DNA of 64,000 nt from Nigerium sp. (lineage in GTDB: Bacteria > Actinomycetota > Actinomycetes > Propionibacteriales > Propionibacteriaceae): the NCBI GenBank assembly GCA_016711325.1, contig JADJTH010000001.1, forward strand, positions 1 through 64,000, in the 5' to 3' direction. Of the stretch, positions 17,259 through 27,414 are shown piece by piece (position 1 is the stretch's first letter; every line of letters starts with the position of its first letter). Under the pieces are notes generated by a model. It made no database searches. It had not been told where the DNA came from and saw nothing but the letters and a program-made list of their open reading frames with translations. The translations under genes were made by a program, and so were the position numbers.

Positions 17259-19403
17259 TTAGCGGCGTCCGATCACGGGCACGGAGAACCCGTTCATCAC
17301 CGCCGCCAGCCGCGAGGCGCAGGCGGAATTGAACACGTCCTCCAGCAGCAGCGGCTCGCCGTCGGGGCCCGACAGCGGCACCCGCCAATTGGGGTACTGG
17401 TCGACGGTGCCCGGCTGGTTCTGCGTGCGGCGGTCCCCCACGGCGTCCACCAGCGCCGCGCACAGCACACGCGCCGGCGAGGCGACGATGTAGCGGTGCA
17501 TGGCGAGCACCTTCTCGGCGACATCGTCGCTGCCCGGCTCCAGGAAGCCACGCTCGACGAGCACGCGGTTCCAAGCGGCGAAGCTGCGCTGGGCGAGCGC
17601 GAGCTCCTCGTCCAAGTCCTCGGTGAGGATGCCCAGGCGATGCTGCAGCCGGATGTGATCCAACGCCAGGTAGCCGGCGGTCGGCGGCATGTCGTGGGTG
17701 GTGACCGATGCCATGCAGTATTCGCGGTAGTGCTCCGGCGGCAGCGGCGAGCCGTCGTGGGCCGACTCGAACCAGGCCACCGACGTGCCGAGCACGCCGC
17801 GTCCGCGCAGGTATTCGCGCACCCACGGCTCGACCGTGCCCAGGTCCTCGCCGACGATGAGCGCCCCCGCGCGGTGTGCCTCGAGCAGCAGGATGCCGAC
17901 CATCGCCTCGTGGTGGTAGCGCACGTAGGCGCCGGCGGTGGGCGGCAGGCCCGCGGGGATCCACCACAGCCGGAACAGGCCCATCACGTGATCGACCCGC
18001 AGGCCGCCCGCGTGCCGCAGCATGCCCGCCACCATCGCGCGGAACGGCCGGTAGGACAGTTCCTCGAGCCGGTCGGGGCGCCACGGGGCCTGCCCCCAGT
18101 CCTGGCCGAGCTGGTTGTAGTGATCCGGCGGGGCACCCACGCCGACGCCGTGGGCGAACGCGTCGCCCAGCGTCCACGCCTCGGCGCTCTCGATGCCGAC
18201 GCCCACGGCCAGGTCGGTCATCACGCCCACCCGCATGCCGGACGCCTTCGCCGCCGACTGCGCCTCACGCAGCTGGTCGTCGGCGATCCACTGCAACCAC
18301 ACGAAGAAGTCGACGTCGCGGGCATGGCTGGCGGCGAAGGCCGCCACCTCGGGCGAACTCGGACGCCGGTACTCGGCCGGCCATTCGCGCCAGTTCCGGC
18401 CGTGCTCGGCGACGAGCGCGCACCAGGTCGCGAACTGGGTCAGCGAGCGCCCCTCGCCGCGGACGAAGTTCTCTTTGGCCATCATCCGCACCTCAGAGAG
18501 ACCTTCGTCGTAGATCACGCGCAGGGCGGCCACCTTGGCCTCCCAGACGGGGTCGCGACGGATCTGATCGGACCCGCTCAGCGTGCGGGCCAGGCCGGCC
18601 CTGAGCGCGGCGACCCGCTGCCGTTTGTGCTCACCCAGGGCCGACCACTCCGGGATCAGCTCGGGGCGGATGTAGATGGGATTGACGTAGCGACGCGAGG
18701 TCGGCAGGTAGGGGGACGGTTCCAGCGGCGGCGTCGGCTGCGCGGCGTGCAGCGGGTTGATCAGCAGGTAGTCGGTGAAGTGCTGCGTCCCGGACCACGT
18801 GCACAGATCGGCCAGGTCGGCCAGGTCGCCGATCCCCCAGGATCGCGACGAACGCACCGAGTACAACTGGGCGGCGTATCCCCACACCCGGCGCGCCCCC
18901 ATGGCGCGCGGGAAACCCAGCAATCCCGGCGTGACGACCAGCGACGCCTCGAAGGTGCGCTCGCCGCTCTCCAGGACGATCCGGTGGTAGCCCAGCGGCA
19001 GGTCGGACGGCAGCTCGAACGTCGCCTCGCCGACCCAGGCCCCGTCGATCTCGCGGTCGGGGCTGACGTTGGGCACCTGCCAGCCCTCGCGGCGTCCGCC
19101 TTCTTCGAGACGGACCGCCACGTATGCCTGACTCCCCGCGGGCACGTGGACGTCGACGCGGATCGGTTCGCCCGCCTGCGCGATCGTGAACGGCGGCAGC
19201 GGACGCCGCCACGGACGCAGCGCGTGGTCGATGAGGGCGGCCCGCGCGGACGCGTCGGAGGAGGCGTCCACGCCCATACCGGCAAGGATGCCGATCACGG
19301 TGTCGTCGCCGACCTCGATGTGGCGTCCCTTCCAGTCCCAGAACTCGGTCGAGATCCCGAAGGCGTCCGCCAGTTCGGCAAGCACAGGGTTGGTCAGCGG
19401 CAT
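17259..19403 (-). CDS. malQ: 4-alpha-glucanotransferase (amylomaltase)
   Basis: Transfers maltosyl and longer glucan segments and releases glucose, in the cytoplasm. The 714-residue protein is the long actinobacterial form with an extra N-terminal domain (about residues 1-150) before the GH77 barrel. Barrel motifs include SRSWGIGDLADL, NPLHAAQPTPP, LRVDHVMGLFRLWWIP (nucleophile Asp), IVGEDLGTVEP (acid/base Glu) and TTHDMPPTAGY. Start ATG 19403 has TAGGGT 7 nt upstream and no ribosome site. It may act on glucans brought in by the importer at 6-9 kb, but the two are not linked in one operon. Confidence 0.95.
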   Translation of the reverse strand: MPLTNPVLAELADAFGISTEFWDWKGRHIEVGDDTVIGILAGMGVDASSDASARAALIDHALRPWRRPLPPFTIAQAGEPIRVDVHVPAGSQAYVAVRLEEGGRREGWQVPNVSPDREIDGAWVGEATFELPSDLPLGYHRIVLESGERTFEASLVVTPGLLGFPRAMGARRVWGYAAQLYSVRSSRSWGIGDLADLADLCTWSGTQHFTDYLLINPLHAAQPTPPLEPSPYLPTSRRYVNPIYIRPELIPEWSALGEHKRQRVAALRAGLARTLSGSDQIRRDPVWEAKVAALRVIYDEGLSEVRMMAKENFVRGEGRSLTQFATWCALVAEHGRNWREWPAEYRRPSSPEVAAFAASHARDVDFFVWLQWIADDQLREAQSAAKASGMRVGVMTDLAVGVGIESAEAWTLGDAFAHGVGVGAPPDHYNQLGQDWGQAPWRPDRLEELSYRPFRAMVAGMLRHAGGLRVDHVMGLFRLWWIPAGLPPTAGAYVRYHHEAMVGILLLEAHRAGALIVGEDLGTVEPWVREYLRGRGVLGTSVAWFESAHDGSPLPPEHYREYCMASVTTHDMPPTAGYLALDHIRLQHRLGILTEDLDEELALAQRSFAAWNRVLVERGFLEPGSDDVAEKVLAMHRYIVASPARVLCAALVDAVGDRRTQNQPGTVDQYPNWRVPLSGPDGEPLLLEDVFNSACASRLAAVMNGFSVPVIGRR

Positions 19404-19437
19404 GTCCGAAACCCTAACGCCTCGGGTGGTGGGGGCG

Positions 19438-19932
19438 CTAACTGTCGTTGGTCTCGAACGGTTGCACGATGCGGCGGAGCAGATCGGCGGCCATCGCGCG
19501 TTCCTCGCGCGACAAGCCGGCCAGGATGCGCTCCTCGGCGTCCAGGAGGTCTGCCAGCGCCGCCACCACGATCTGGCGCCCGGCCGGCAACAACCGGACC
19601 CGGACCGCGCGGCGATCGCGCGGGTCGGGCAGGCGCTCGGCCAGGCCACGGGCGACGAGCCGGTCGATGCGGTTGGTCATGGTGCCGGAGGTCGACAGCG
19701 TCTGCTGGATCAACTGCCCGGGCGACAATTCGTAGGGGGGGCCGCAACGCCGCAGCGCAGCGAGCACGTCGAACTCCCAGCCGTCCAGACCGTGGGTGGC
19801 GAAGGCATCCCGGCGGGTGAAGTCGAGATGCCGGGCGAGGCGGGTCACGCGAGAGAGGACGTTCAGGGGTGAGACATCCAAATCGGGCACCTCCTCGGAC
19901 CATGCCACCACAATGCGGTCGACGTCGTCCAC
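19438..19932 (-). CDS. MarR-family transcriptional regulator
   Basis: Predicted dimeric winged-helix repressor, 164 residues. The GTG at 19932 is chosen because a strong GGAGG lies 5 nt before it, and the longer reading from 20016 runs through an inverted repeat that looks like an operator. The HTH region is LSPGQLIQQTLSTSGTMTNR, followed by the wing LPDPRDRRAVRVRLLPAG, the most conserved MarR motif. It lies just downstream of a drug-efflux-like MFS gene on the same strand and probably controls it. The ligand is unknown. Confidence 0.9.
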   Translation of the reverse strand: MDDVDRIVVAWSEEVPDLDVSPLNVLSRVTRLARHLDFTRRDAFATHGLDGWEFDVLAALRRCGPPYELSPGQLIQQTLSTSGTMTNRIDRLVARGLAERLPDPRDRRAVRVRLLPAGRQIVVAALADLLDAEERILAGLSREERAMAADLLRRIVQPFETNDS

Positions 19933-19943
19933 GCCCGCCTCCG

Positions 19944-19975
19944 ATCTCGCTGTCGATAAACCTTGATAACGAGAT
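19944..19975. promoter_or_regulatory. candidate MarR operator
   Basis: ATCTCG (19944-19949) and CGAGAT (19970-19975) form an inverted repeat enclosing two GATAA direct repeats spaced by five bases. It lies immediately upstream of the marR ribosome site, the normal place for autoregulation. Confidence 0.4.
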
Positions 19976-20028
19976 TCTAGCCGTCGTGACATGGGCGTGT
20001 ACAGGGAAACGGGCAATGTCGAGCCCGC

Positions 20029-21450
20029 CTAGCCCAACGAAAAGTTCCGCACATGCCCGATTCTGTGGGCTGCGGCGATGCTGACCCCGCTCACCACCGC
20101 GAGGGCGGTCATCAGCGTGCCGAAGGTCTGGGCGTCGGTGGCCTGCGTGCCGAGCGCGGCGAAGACCGTTCCCGCCGCTCCCGCGAACACCGCGTTGCCG
20201 CTCGTTTCGCCGACCTGCAGCGAGCTGGTGTTGCGGCCGATGTCGGACGCGGAGGACAGCTGCATGGTCACCAGCGAGGTGGATGCCGACTGCAGACCCA
20301 TGCCGAGCCCCGCGAACACGCTGCCGACCGTGGGCAGGATCAGGTCGCCGGTTCCCAGCCATCCGGACGCCGCGACGATCGCGACGCCCGCGGCCAGGCT
20401 GCACGAGCCGGCCACGATGATCTGGTCGCGCGAGCGCCGCAGCCACGGGCGCGCCTGCAGCCACGACCCCACCATCCAGCCCACCGACCCGACGGTGATC
20501 ACGGCGCCGGCCATCATCAGGGACGCCCCACGTCCGGTCAGCATCAGCGGCAGGAACGTCTGCATGCCGAAGAAGCTGCCCGCCATGAGTCCGCGCACCA
20601 TGATCGTCGCCGACAAACCGGGCGCGACCGGGGTGAAGCCCTGCGGCATCAGCTTGGGGAACCACACGACGAGCAGCGCGACCGCGGCCAGCCCCCACAC
20701 CAGCGACAACGGCTCGAGGCGCTGGCCGGCCCACTGGAGCAGGGCGAGTCCGACCGCCACCGCGAAGGCGGCGTGGGTGGGGACAGCGGGCGGGGCAGCG
20801 TCGTCCGCCGTGAGGGCCGACGGGGCGTCGGTCGCGGCGTCCGTCGCGGCGTCGGTCGCGGCGTCCGTCGCGGCCGGGGCGGACATCCTCGCGAGCGTCG
20901 GCGCCATGAACGCCAGGCCGATCGCGACCAGCGGCAGCACCGACCAGAACACCCAGTGCCACGAGAACGTTTCGCTCAGCCAGGCGGCCACCGCGGGGCC
21001 GACGAAGGACGGCAGCATCCAGCAGGCGGAGTACCAGGTCATGATCCCGGCGCGCTCGGCCGGGTCGTAGGCGACCGCGGTGAGCACCATGAGCGCCAGG
21101 TTCAGCGCGCCACCGCCGAGACCCTGTATGGCGCGCCCGACGAGCAGCGCCAGCATCGTCGGTGCGAGCGCCGCCACGACGACGCCGACCGCGAACACCG
21201 CCAGCCCGGCGAGCAGCGGACCGGTCGGGCCGATCCGGTCGCAAAGCCGGCCGGCGACGACGATGGCGAACATCTGCGGGATCATCACCGCGGTGAACGC
21301 CCACGCGTACAGCTGCAGGTCCCCCAGGTCCGCGGCGGCTGCGGGCATGGCGGTGACCACGGCCATGCCCTCGAAGGCCACGGCCGTCACGCACAGCAGC
21401 AGGCCGATCGTCAGGCCGCGACGGGAGGATGACACGAGGACCCATTCCAT
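20029..21450 (-). CDS. MFS transporter, drug/proton antiporter-like
   Basis: Membrane transporter of 473 residues with about 12-14 predicted helices. Motif A-like GRLCDRIGPTGPLL follows helix 2, and GRAIQGLGGGALNLALMVL resembles the motif C region of multidrug antiporters. The cytoplasmic mid-loop holds a perfect ATDA repeat (ATDAATDAATDAATDA). The downstream marR gene suggests export of a toxic compound. Start ATG 21450 is chosen from the first hydrophobic segment; upstream in-frame codons have no membrane character. Confidence 0.85.
   Translation of the reverse strand: MEWVLVSSSRRGLTIGLLLCVTAVAFEGMAVVTAMPAAAADLGDLQLYAWAFTAVMIPQMFAIVVAGRLCDRIGPTGPLLAGLAVFAVGVVVAALAPTMLALLVGRAIQGLGGGALNLALMVLTAVAYDPAERAGIMTWYSACWMLPSFVGPAVAAWLSETFSWHWVFWSVLPLVAIGLAFMAPTLARMSAPAATDAATDAATDAATDAPSALTADDAAPPAVPTHAAFAVAVGLALLQWAGQRLEPLSLVWGLAAVALLVVWFPKLMPQGFTPVAPGLSATIMVRGLMAGSFFGMQTFLPLMLTGRGASLMMAGAVITVGSVGWMVGSWLQARPWLRRSRDQIIVAGSCSLAAGVAIVAASGWLGTGDLILPTVGSVFAGLGMGLQSASTSLVTMQLSSASDIGRNTSSLQVGETSGNAVFAGAAGTVFAALGTQATDAQTFGTLMTALAVVSGVSIAAAHRIGHVRNFSLG
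20825..20872. repeat. 48-bp tandem repeat inside the MFS gene
   Basis: Four 12-bp units, alternating in one base so that a 24-bp unit is perfectly doubled. They encode four ATDA tetrapeptides in the cytoplasmic loop. Copy number could vary between strains without breaking the frame. Confidence 0.85.
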
Positions 21451-21559
21451 CACGCCCGCGTCCCGCAGCACGACCCGCCCCGGTGCAGGGTGACTGCCCC
21501 GGTGGCGGCGCGCCTCGGCGCGGACCCGCGCCACCGTCCCGTATCCGGGCCGGCTTGAT

Positions 21560-21565
21560 TACCAT
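21560..21565 (+). promoter_or_regulatory. -10 hexamer of a leaderless DUF3039 promoter
   Basis: TACCAT is followed by exactly 6 nt and then the ATG at 21572. No ribosome binding site is present. Confidence 0.5.
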
Positions 21566-21571
21566 GGGCGC

Positions 21572-21856
21572 ATGACCCAGCTCACTCCGGCCCCCGGATC
21601 GCAGACGGTTCTCGACGAACGCACCGAGTTTCGGCTCGACGAGGGCGACCACGAGCGCTTCAGCCACTACGTACCCAAGAACAAGCTCACGGAGGCCATG
21701 GTGATGGGAACCCCGGTGGTGGCGCTGTGCGGCAAGGTGTGGGTGCCCAGCCGCAATCCCGACCGGTTCCCGGTCTGCCCGGAGTGCAAGGAGATCTGGG
21801 CGTCCTTCCGCGGCGGCGAGCCCGGCGGCAACGGCGGCGACACCGGGGGCGAGTAG
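21572..21856 (+). CDS. DUF3039 domain protein
   Basis: 94-residue cytoplasmic protein of the actinobacterial DUF3039 family, function unknown. The conserved core is DHERFSHYVPKNKLTEAMV followed by VVALCGKVWVPSRNPDRFPVCPECKEIW. The three cysteines, in ALCGK and CPEC, resemble a zinc ribbon half-site. The tail is Gly-rich and probably disordered. It is followed after 2 bp by sixA, so the two should be cotranscribed. Confidence 0.85.
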   Translation: MTQLTPAPGSQTVLDERTEFRLDEGDHERFSHYVPKNKLTEAMVMGTPVVALCGKVWVPSRNPDRFPVCPECKEIWASFRGGEPGGNGGDTGGE

Positions 21857-21858
21857 CC

Positions 21859-22356
21859 GTGCGCGGCCGTGTGGTCATCCTGGCCCGGCATGCCAAGTCG
21901 TCGTGGGCGACCAACGACCCCGACCTGGCGCGTCCGTTGTCGGGCCGCGGGAAACGTGACGGCCTCGCCGCGGGCCGACGGCTGGCCGATTTCCACATCG
22001 ACGTCGCGCTGGTCTCCCCCGCGACGAGGGCCAGGCAGACGTGGCAGCGCCATCAGGACGGTGGCGCGCGGGCGTCCGAGGTGCGCGAGACCGACGCGCT
22101 GTACTACGCCGGCACCGACGACGTCGTCGACCTGCTGCGCGGTCTGCCCGCCAGCGCCCGCACCGTCCTCGTCGTGGGGCACGAACCGCTGATCAGCGAC
22201 CTCGCGCTCACGCTCGCCGCACCGAACGATCGGACGCGCGCGATCGAGATGAGGTTTCCCACGTCGGCGCTGGCCGTGCTCGTCGACGACGGCGAGTGGT
22301 CGGATCTCGACGATGGCGTGTGCGAGCTCGTCGCGTTCGAGATTCCGCGCGGCTGA
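21859..22356 (+). CDS. sixA: SixA-type phosphohistidine phosphatase
   Basis: Histidine phosphatase of the phosphoglycerate-mutase superfamily, 165 residues. The RHG-like catalytic motif LARHAKSSW lies at the N-terminus, VSPATRARQTW carries the second Arg, and VGHEP holds the second catalytic His. The short length and RHAKS form are those of SixA, which in E. coli dephosphorylates phosphohistidine on phosphotransfer proteins. The target here is unknown. GTG start at 21859, directly after the DUF3039 stop. Confidence 0.85.
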   Translation: MRGRVVILARHAKSSWATNDPDLARPLSGRGKRDGLAAGRRLADFHIDVALVSPATRARQTWQRHQDGGARASEVRETDALYYAGTDDVVDLLRGLPASARTVLVVGHEPLISDLALTLAAPNDRTRAIEMRFPTSALAVLVDDGEWSDLDDGVCELVAFEIPRG

Positions 22357-22359
22357 ACG

Positions 22360-22378
22360 CGATCCCGGGCCGGGATCG
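22360..22378. terminator. bidirectional terminator between sixA and ahcY
   Basis: CGATCCCG and CGGGATCG pair over 8 bp around a GGC loop, between two convergent stop codons only 27 bp apart. The same GGC-loop form occurs after the ROK gene at 10762. Confidence 0.6.
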
Positions 22379-22383
22379 GCCGC

Positions 22384-23808
<1,425 letters not shown>

Positions 23809-23823
23809 CCCTACCGCTGTCCA

Positions 23824-24215
23824 TCAGGCTCCTTCACCCGGCTCCGTCGAGCCCTCGGTGTCGTCGCTGCCCTGCGGAGTTGGTCCACCGCCCCGACGGA
23901 ACAACGAACCCAGCGCATCGGCCGCCCCGGCCCCGCCAGCGCGCTCGTGATCACGGCTGCTCCAGCAACACCCGGTGCGGCGGCCAGCGCGAGTCCGCCG
24001 GTTGCCGCCGTCAGCGCCACTACACCGACCCCGAGGGCCGTCCACTTGCCCCAGTTGGTCCCCCGTGGGGTCACCACCCGAGGGGCTTCCTCGACCGACC
24101 CGGTCACGTCGCTGCCGAGCTGCCGGCCGAGTCCCATCTCAATGGTGAGTGCCTCGAAGGCCTCCCGTCGGATGTCGGCCGACACGTTGATCTCAAACGG
24201 CCGGATGGCATTCAT
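23824..24215 (-). pseudogene. hypothetical protein with hydrophobic hairpin, frameshifted
   Basis: Not a recognised family. From the ATG at 24215 the protein reads MNAIRPFEINVSADIRREAF and reaches an Ala/Gly-rich hydrophobic stretch (about residues 55-95). A missing base in the G-rich run complementary to 23925-23934 then moves the frame; restoring it continues as AGAADALGSLFRRGGG and ends at the TGA at 23824, giving about 130 residues. The unrepaired frame ends in an Arg-rich tail at 23811. It is downstream of the DUF222/HNH gene in a patch without core genes. Whether the shift is real or an error cannot be told here. Confidence 0.45.
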
Positions 24216-24229
24216 GGTGGCGATGCGGA

Positions 24230-25624
24230 TCAGCGCAAGAATGGCCTGGTCCTTCGCTCGGATATGCGTTCAATTCCGTCAGGCTCGTCGAGCCAGTCGG
24301 GTGGTTCTTGGTTCCACCAATCGTGCTCACTCGGCGGCGGGCGTCCGATCCGAACGGTTCCCGCCGGAGTGACGGCATACGTGTACCCGTGAGGCGATGT
24401 CCAGATCAGCCGGCCGGGCTCGGATTGCTCCAGCTTCCAACCGCCATGGGTGCGGACGCGATGCGCGAACCGCTTCAACGGCGCCAGATTGCCGACCTCC
24501 GTCGGGCCACCCTCACCGTAGGGCTTCGAGTGATCCAGATCGCACGCGGTGGAACGTTGGCTGCCGTACGGGAAGGCGTCCACAGGCCAGCGCTCGGTGA
24601 CGGCGAGTCGCATCGCGTCGGGAATGTCGTAACCCTCGGCCGGCAGGAGTTGCCGCGCGTCAACAACGGGCCGCACGGTGACTGTGCAGCCGTCGAGCAG
24701 GCCGCTGAGCTGGGTGGTGAGGACCGCGCCCCGGCCCTGGACCTGGGCCACCGGCGACAGCACCAATGAATCCGCGCTCTCCACGCCCACGGCGTCGGTG
24801 CCGGTGGTGGCATCGATCCGGACGACGATCTGCGCTGCGCGCGGGAGCTCCGACTGACCCAGCGCCTGACGAGCCAGAACACCCACCGCCACCGCGCGGC
24901 GGTGATCGCGCGACAGCTGCGCACCCACCGCTTCGCCAAGCCGGCTCGCGTCAGCCGGGGTGCCATCGGGCAGCGTTGCGGCGAGCGCGTCCAGCGCCTG
25001 ATCGAATGCGACACCGTCGGCGGCGTCCAGGCGGCCCCACAGGTCACAATGCCCATCGACGATCCGGCCGACGCCCACATTGCGGGCCTGCGCCGCCCGG
25101 GCCGCGCGCTCCGCCGCGAGGGCGGGGTCGGCCATCAGGATCCAGGCGTCGATCTTGGAACGCACCCGCGACCACGGCTGGATCCGCAACGCGATCGCGC
25201 ACTGACGATCCAGCCACCAGCACGCCTCGGCATTCACACCGGCGGCGACGCAGGCGTCCGCCACCTGCGCCGCCTCGTAGAACCGCATCTCACCCGCCAT
25301 CACCGCCTGCCACAGGACCGGATGCCGGTGGCGAACGTTGAGCACCCGCGCGATCCGCACCATCGCACTCGCCGGACTCACTCCGAGATTCGCGCCAATC
25401 TCGGCCGCGATGAACTCACCAATGTTCGGAGTGCCATCAGCACCACCACGCACCCAACGCTCACAACCCTCAACCAGCTTCGATTCGTCCACCCGGTACT
25501 GATCGCAAATCGACGCGATCGCCAACGCCTGGCCGATCTCGGCGGCCTGCAGCATGCCCGTGGCATGATCCAACGCGGCCAACGCGTCGGCGACGCTGGC
25601 GAGTTCGATACCGGGGGCAGACAT
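24230..25624 (-). CDS. DUF222 / HNH endonuclease domain protein (13E12 family)
   Basis: 464-residue protein with an N-terminal helical DUF222 region and a C-terminal HNH nuclease motif (CDLDHSKPYGEGGPTEVGNL, with His followed by LAPLKRFAHRVRTHGGWKLEQ). This is the actinobacterial 13E12-type family, often found in many copies per genome and linked to mobile or variable regions. Its role is unknown. The ATG at 25624 is preceded by TAGAAT and 6 nt, a strong leaderless promoter pattern. It sits beside a broken hypothetical gene and a transposase-like remnant. Confidence 0.9.
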   Translation of the reverse strand: MSAPGIELASVADALAALDHATGMLQAAEIGQALAIASICDQYRVDESKLVEGCERWVRGGADGTPNIGEFIAAEIGANLGVSPASAMVRIARVLNVRHRHPVLWQAVMAGEMRFYEAAQVADACVAAGVNAEACWWLDRQCAIALRIQPWSRVRSKIDAWILMADPALAAERAARAAQARNVGVGRIVDGHCDLWGRLDAADGVAFDQALDALAATLPDGTPADASRLGEAVGAQLSRDHRRAVAVGVLARQALGQSELPRAAQIVVRIDATTGTDAVGVESADSLVLSPVAQVQGRGAVLTTQLSGLLDGCTVTVRPVVDARQLLPAEGYDIPDAMRLAVTERWPVDAFPYGSQRSTACDLDHSKPYGEGGPTEVGNLAPLKRFAHRVRTHGGWKLEQSEPGRLIWTSPHGYTYAVTPAGTVRIGRPPPSEHDWWNQEPPDWLDEPDGIERISERRTRPFLR

Positions 25625-25765
25625 GCACCCATTCTAATAGGACGCGCGTCTGAATCCAAGGAATCAAGCCTCCAAAAGTCGGGCCCGATTCCGCCGACCG
25701 GGAGGGTTTCGCCGCCCGACCGAGGGCGAACTTGGGTTGAAGGACGATCGTCTCACCTCGATGCG

Positions 25766-25885
25766 ATGCAGACAGTCGGCGTAATTCGGGCCGCACACCT
25801 GCGCCTGCGCGCGAATATGTCTCAGCGCGGGATTGCTGAGGTGCCGGGCTGTTCGCGCAATCAGGTGGCGGTGGCCGATACCCGT
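25766..25885 (+). mobile_element. possible transposase N-terminal remnant (helix-turn-helix)
   Basis: The 284 bp between the HNH gene and the membrane-protein gene holds no intact gene. A forward reading from 25766 gives LRLRANMSQRGIAEVPGCSR followed by NQVAVAD, which resembles the helix-turn-helix start of IS21-type or related transposases (SQREIAxxLGCSRNTV). Coding similarity ends after about 40 residues. No inverted repeats or second gene are seen, so this is at best a truncated relic. Confidence 0.3.
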
Positions 25886-25908
25886 CCGTTCGTCCCAAGA
25901 AGAAGACC

Positions 25909-26331
25909 TCAGGACTTCCGCATCGCCTTCGATGACACCTTCCTCACCACCCATAGTTCGACGAGGACGCCGACGACGATCAGCGTGAGGCCGATCGCGA
26001 CCAACGGCCGGGGATCCCACTGCTCCCGGCACGCCGTGTCCGCCGCGTCGCACACCAGCCCCGGGCCGCCACGATGGATCGCGCCGAGCAGCAACCCCAC
26101 GAGGCCGACCCCCACCAGCGCGCCGGCGCTGTCCCTGGCGCGATCGACCACCGCCGCCGCTACCGCGAACGCGCCTGCCAGCGGAAGGACGAACAAGCCG
26201 ATCGAGGGCAACGAGGCGATCGCGAACGCGGCGGCAAACCCCACCGCTCCCCACCGCACGAACCCGAGCACACGTCGCGCCGCACCCGCGTGCGCGGTGC
26301 CAGAGACCGGGGTTTCGAGCGTGGACGCCAT
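25909..26331 (-). CDS. small membrane protein, unknown
   Basis: 140 residues from the ATG at 26331 (a GTG at 26343 is also possible). Four hydrophobic segments are visible (around WGAVGFAAAFAIASL, IGLFVLPLAGAFAVAAAVV, LVGVGLVGLLLGAI and PLVAIGLTLIVVGVLVELWV). Between segments 3 and 4 an extracytoplasmic-type loop holds two cysteines (LVCDAADTACREQW) that could form a disulfide. The C-terminus is basic. No family is recognised. It is transcribed toward the accessory patch and is separated from the TobH gene by about 70 bp. Confidence 0.6.
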   Translation of the reverse strand: MASTLETPVSGTAHAGAARRVLGFVRWGAVGFAAAFAIASLPSIGLFVLPLAGAFAVAAAVVDRARDSAGALVGVGLVGLLLGAIHRGGPGLVCDAADTACREQWDPRPLVAIGLTLIVVGVLVELWVVRKVSSKAMRKS

Positions 26332-26400
26332 GACCCATGGCACCAGCCGCCCTCACGGCTGTCCAGGCGTGCCGCTCAGGATGGCCTGGTCGAACAGCGG

Positions 26401-27411
26401 CTACCGATGCTCGCGACCCAACCCGATCTGCAGATAGGCCGCCGCGAAACGGCCTTTGGCCAACACGGTCGCGTAGCGCTCCATCGCCGAGCCGCCCGCG
26501 TGACTGAGCGTGCACACCCGGACGTCGGCGACGAGCGCGTTCCCGGCCAACGCCTCGTGCTGCTCCTCGTCGGCGGCATCGCCGAGGCCGTCGTCGAGGA
26601 TCATCAGCACGGGACGCTCCTCGGTCGCGCCCTCGAAGGGGTCGGCGAACGGATCGCGCGGATGCGTGGAAGCGAGGATGGACAGCAACTCCGAGGCGTC
26701 CGCGGCCAGTGTGACGCGACCGGACGCCGTGCGCAGCGCCTCGGCTATCCGCCGCGAGGCACGGGCGGCCAGGACCGAGCCGCCCCAGATCAGCGGCTGC
26801 GCGTCCGCGAGTTCGAGTGCGACCGCCTTGGCCGGATTGGCCGACACGTCGACCGCATGGCCCGACTCGACTGCGACCGCGTCCATGGCGCCAGCCACCG
26901 CGTCCGCCGACACCGGCGTGCCCAACCCCCACTCGTGCAGCGCGATCAGCGCGACGATGGCCGCCGTGAGCGGATCGTTGGTGGACACCGGCAGCAGCGT
27001 CGTGGCCCGCGAGGCAGACCGGCGCGCCAGATCGGACTCCTCGTCGGCCGTGACCAGTAGCCGCGAGCCGCGCCGCAGCGCCTCGTGCGCGCACGTCAGG
27101 GCCGCCTGGCCGCCGCCGAGCACCACCACCAGGTCGAGAGGGCCTACCCAGCCGGGCAGGCCCAGTGACGGCCACGCCACAAACGGCACCGGGCAGACCG
27201 GCTCGAGGACGGCCCGCAGGAGCCGCGCCTCGGGTCCGACCGCGATGACCGCCCGTGGCCGGGGCTCGCCCGCCAGCGAGGCGATCGCGGCACGGGCGTC
27301 CGCGGCGTCACGCCGCAACCGCGCACCGGCTTGGGCCAGTGGTCGCAGCACATGGTCGGACGCCTCGAGCACGACCGGGTCGTCGAGGCGCTCGTCGAGG
27401 AACTCCGGCAC
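26401..27411 (-). CDS. SIS-domain protein, TobH / phosphoglucose-phosphomannose isomerase-like
   Basis: 336 residues with a double SIS fold: LDLVVVLGGGQAALTCAHEALRRGSRLLVTADEES is the first sugar-phosphate-binding unit, and a PGI/PMI C-terminal-like half (PLIWGGSVLAARASRRIAEAL) follows. In actinobacteria this gene regularly sits between manA and manB and is annotated as TobH-like. Classical isomerase catalytic residues are not evident, so catalysis is uncertain. It starts at GTG 27411, 4 bp after the Trm112-like gene, in the run manB, Trm112-like, tobH. Confidence 0.75.
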   Translation of the reverse strand: MPEFLDERLDDPVVLEASDHVLRPLAQAGARLRRDAADARAAIASLAGEPRPRAVIAVGPEARLLRAVLEPVCPVPFVAWPSLGLPGWVGPLDLVVVLGGGQAALTCAHEALRRGSRLLVTADEESDLARRSASRATTLLPVSTNDPLTAAIVALIALHEWGLGTPVSADAVAGAMDAVAVESGHAVDVSANPAKAVALELADAQPLIWGGSVLAARASRRIAEALRTASGRVTLAADASELLSILASTHPRDPFADPFEGATEERPVLMILDDGLGDAADEEQHEALAGNALVADVRVCTLSHAGGSAMERYATVLAKGRFAAAYLQIGLGREHR

Positions 27412-27414
27412 GGC

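Noticed and set aside
16857..19820. Forward 987-codon open frame across malQ
   Set aside because: It is antisense to malQ, is Arg/Gly/His-rich without any recognisable motif, and arises from the high-GC third positions of malQ.
20825..20872. The ATDA repeat as a regulatory or mobile repeat
   Set aside because: It is inside a coding linker, in frame, and has no copies outside the MFS gene in this window.
25664..27175. Minus-strand 503-codon frame over the TobH and membrane-protein genes
   Set aside because: It is an out-of-frame shadow rich in Arg and Gly; the TobH and membrane-protein frames show real motifs and hydrophobic segments.
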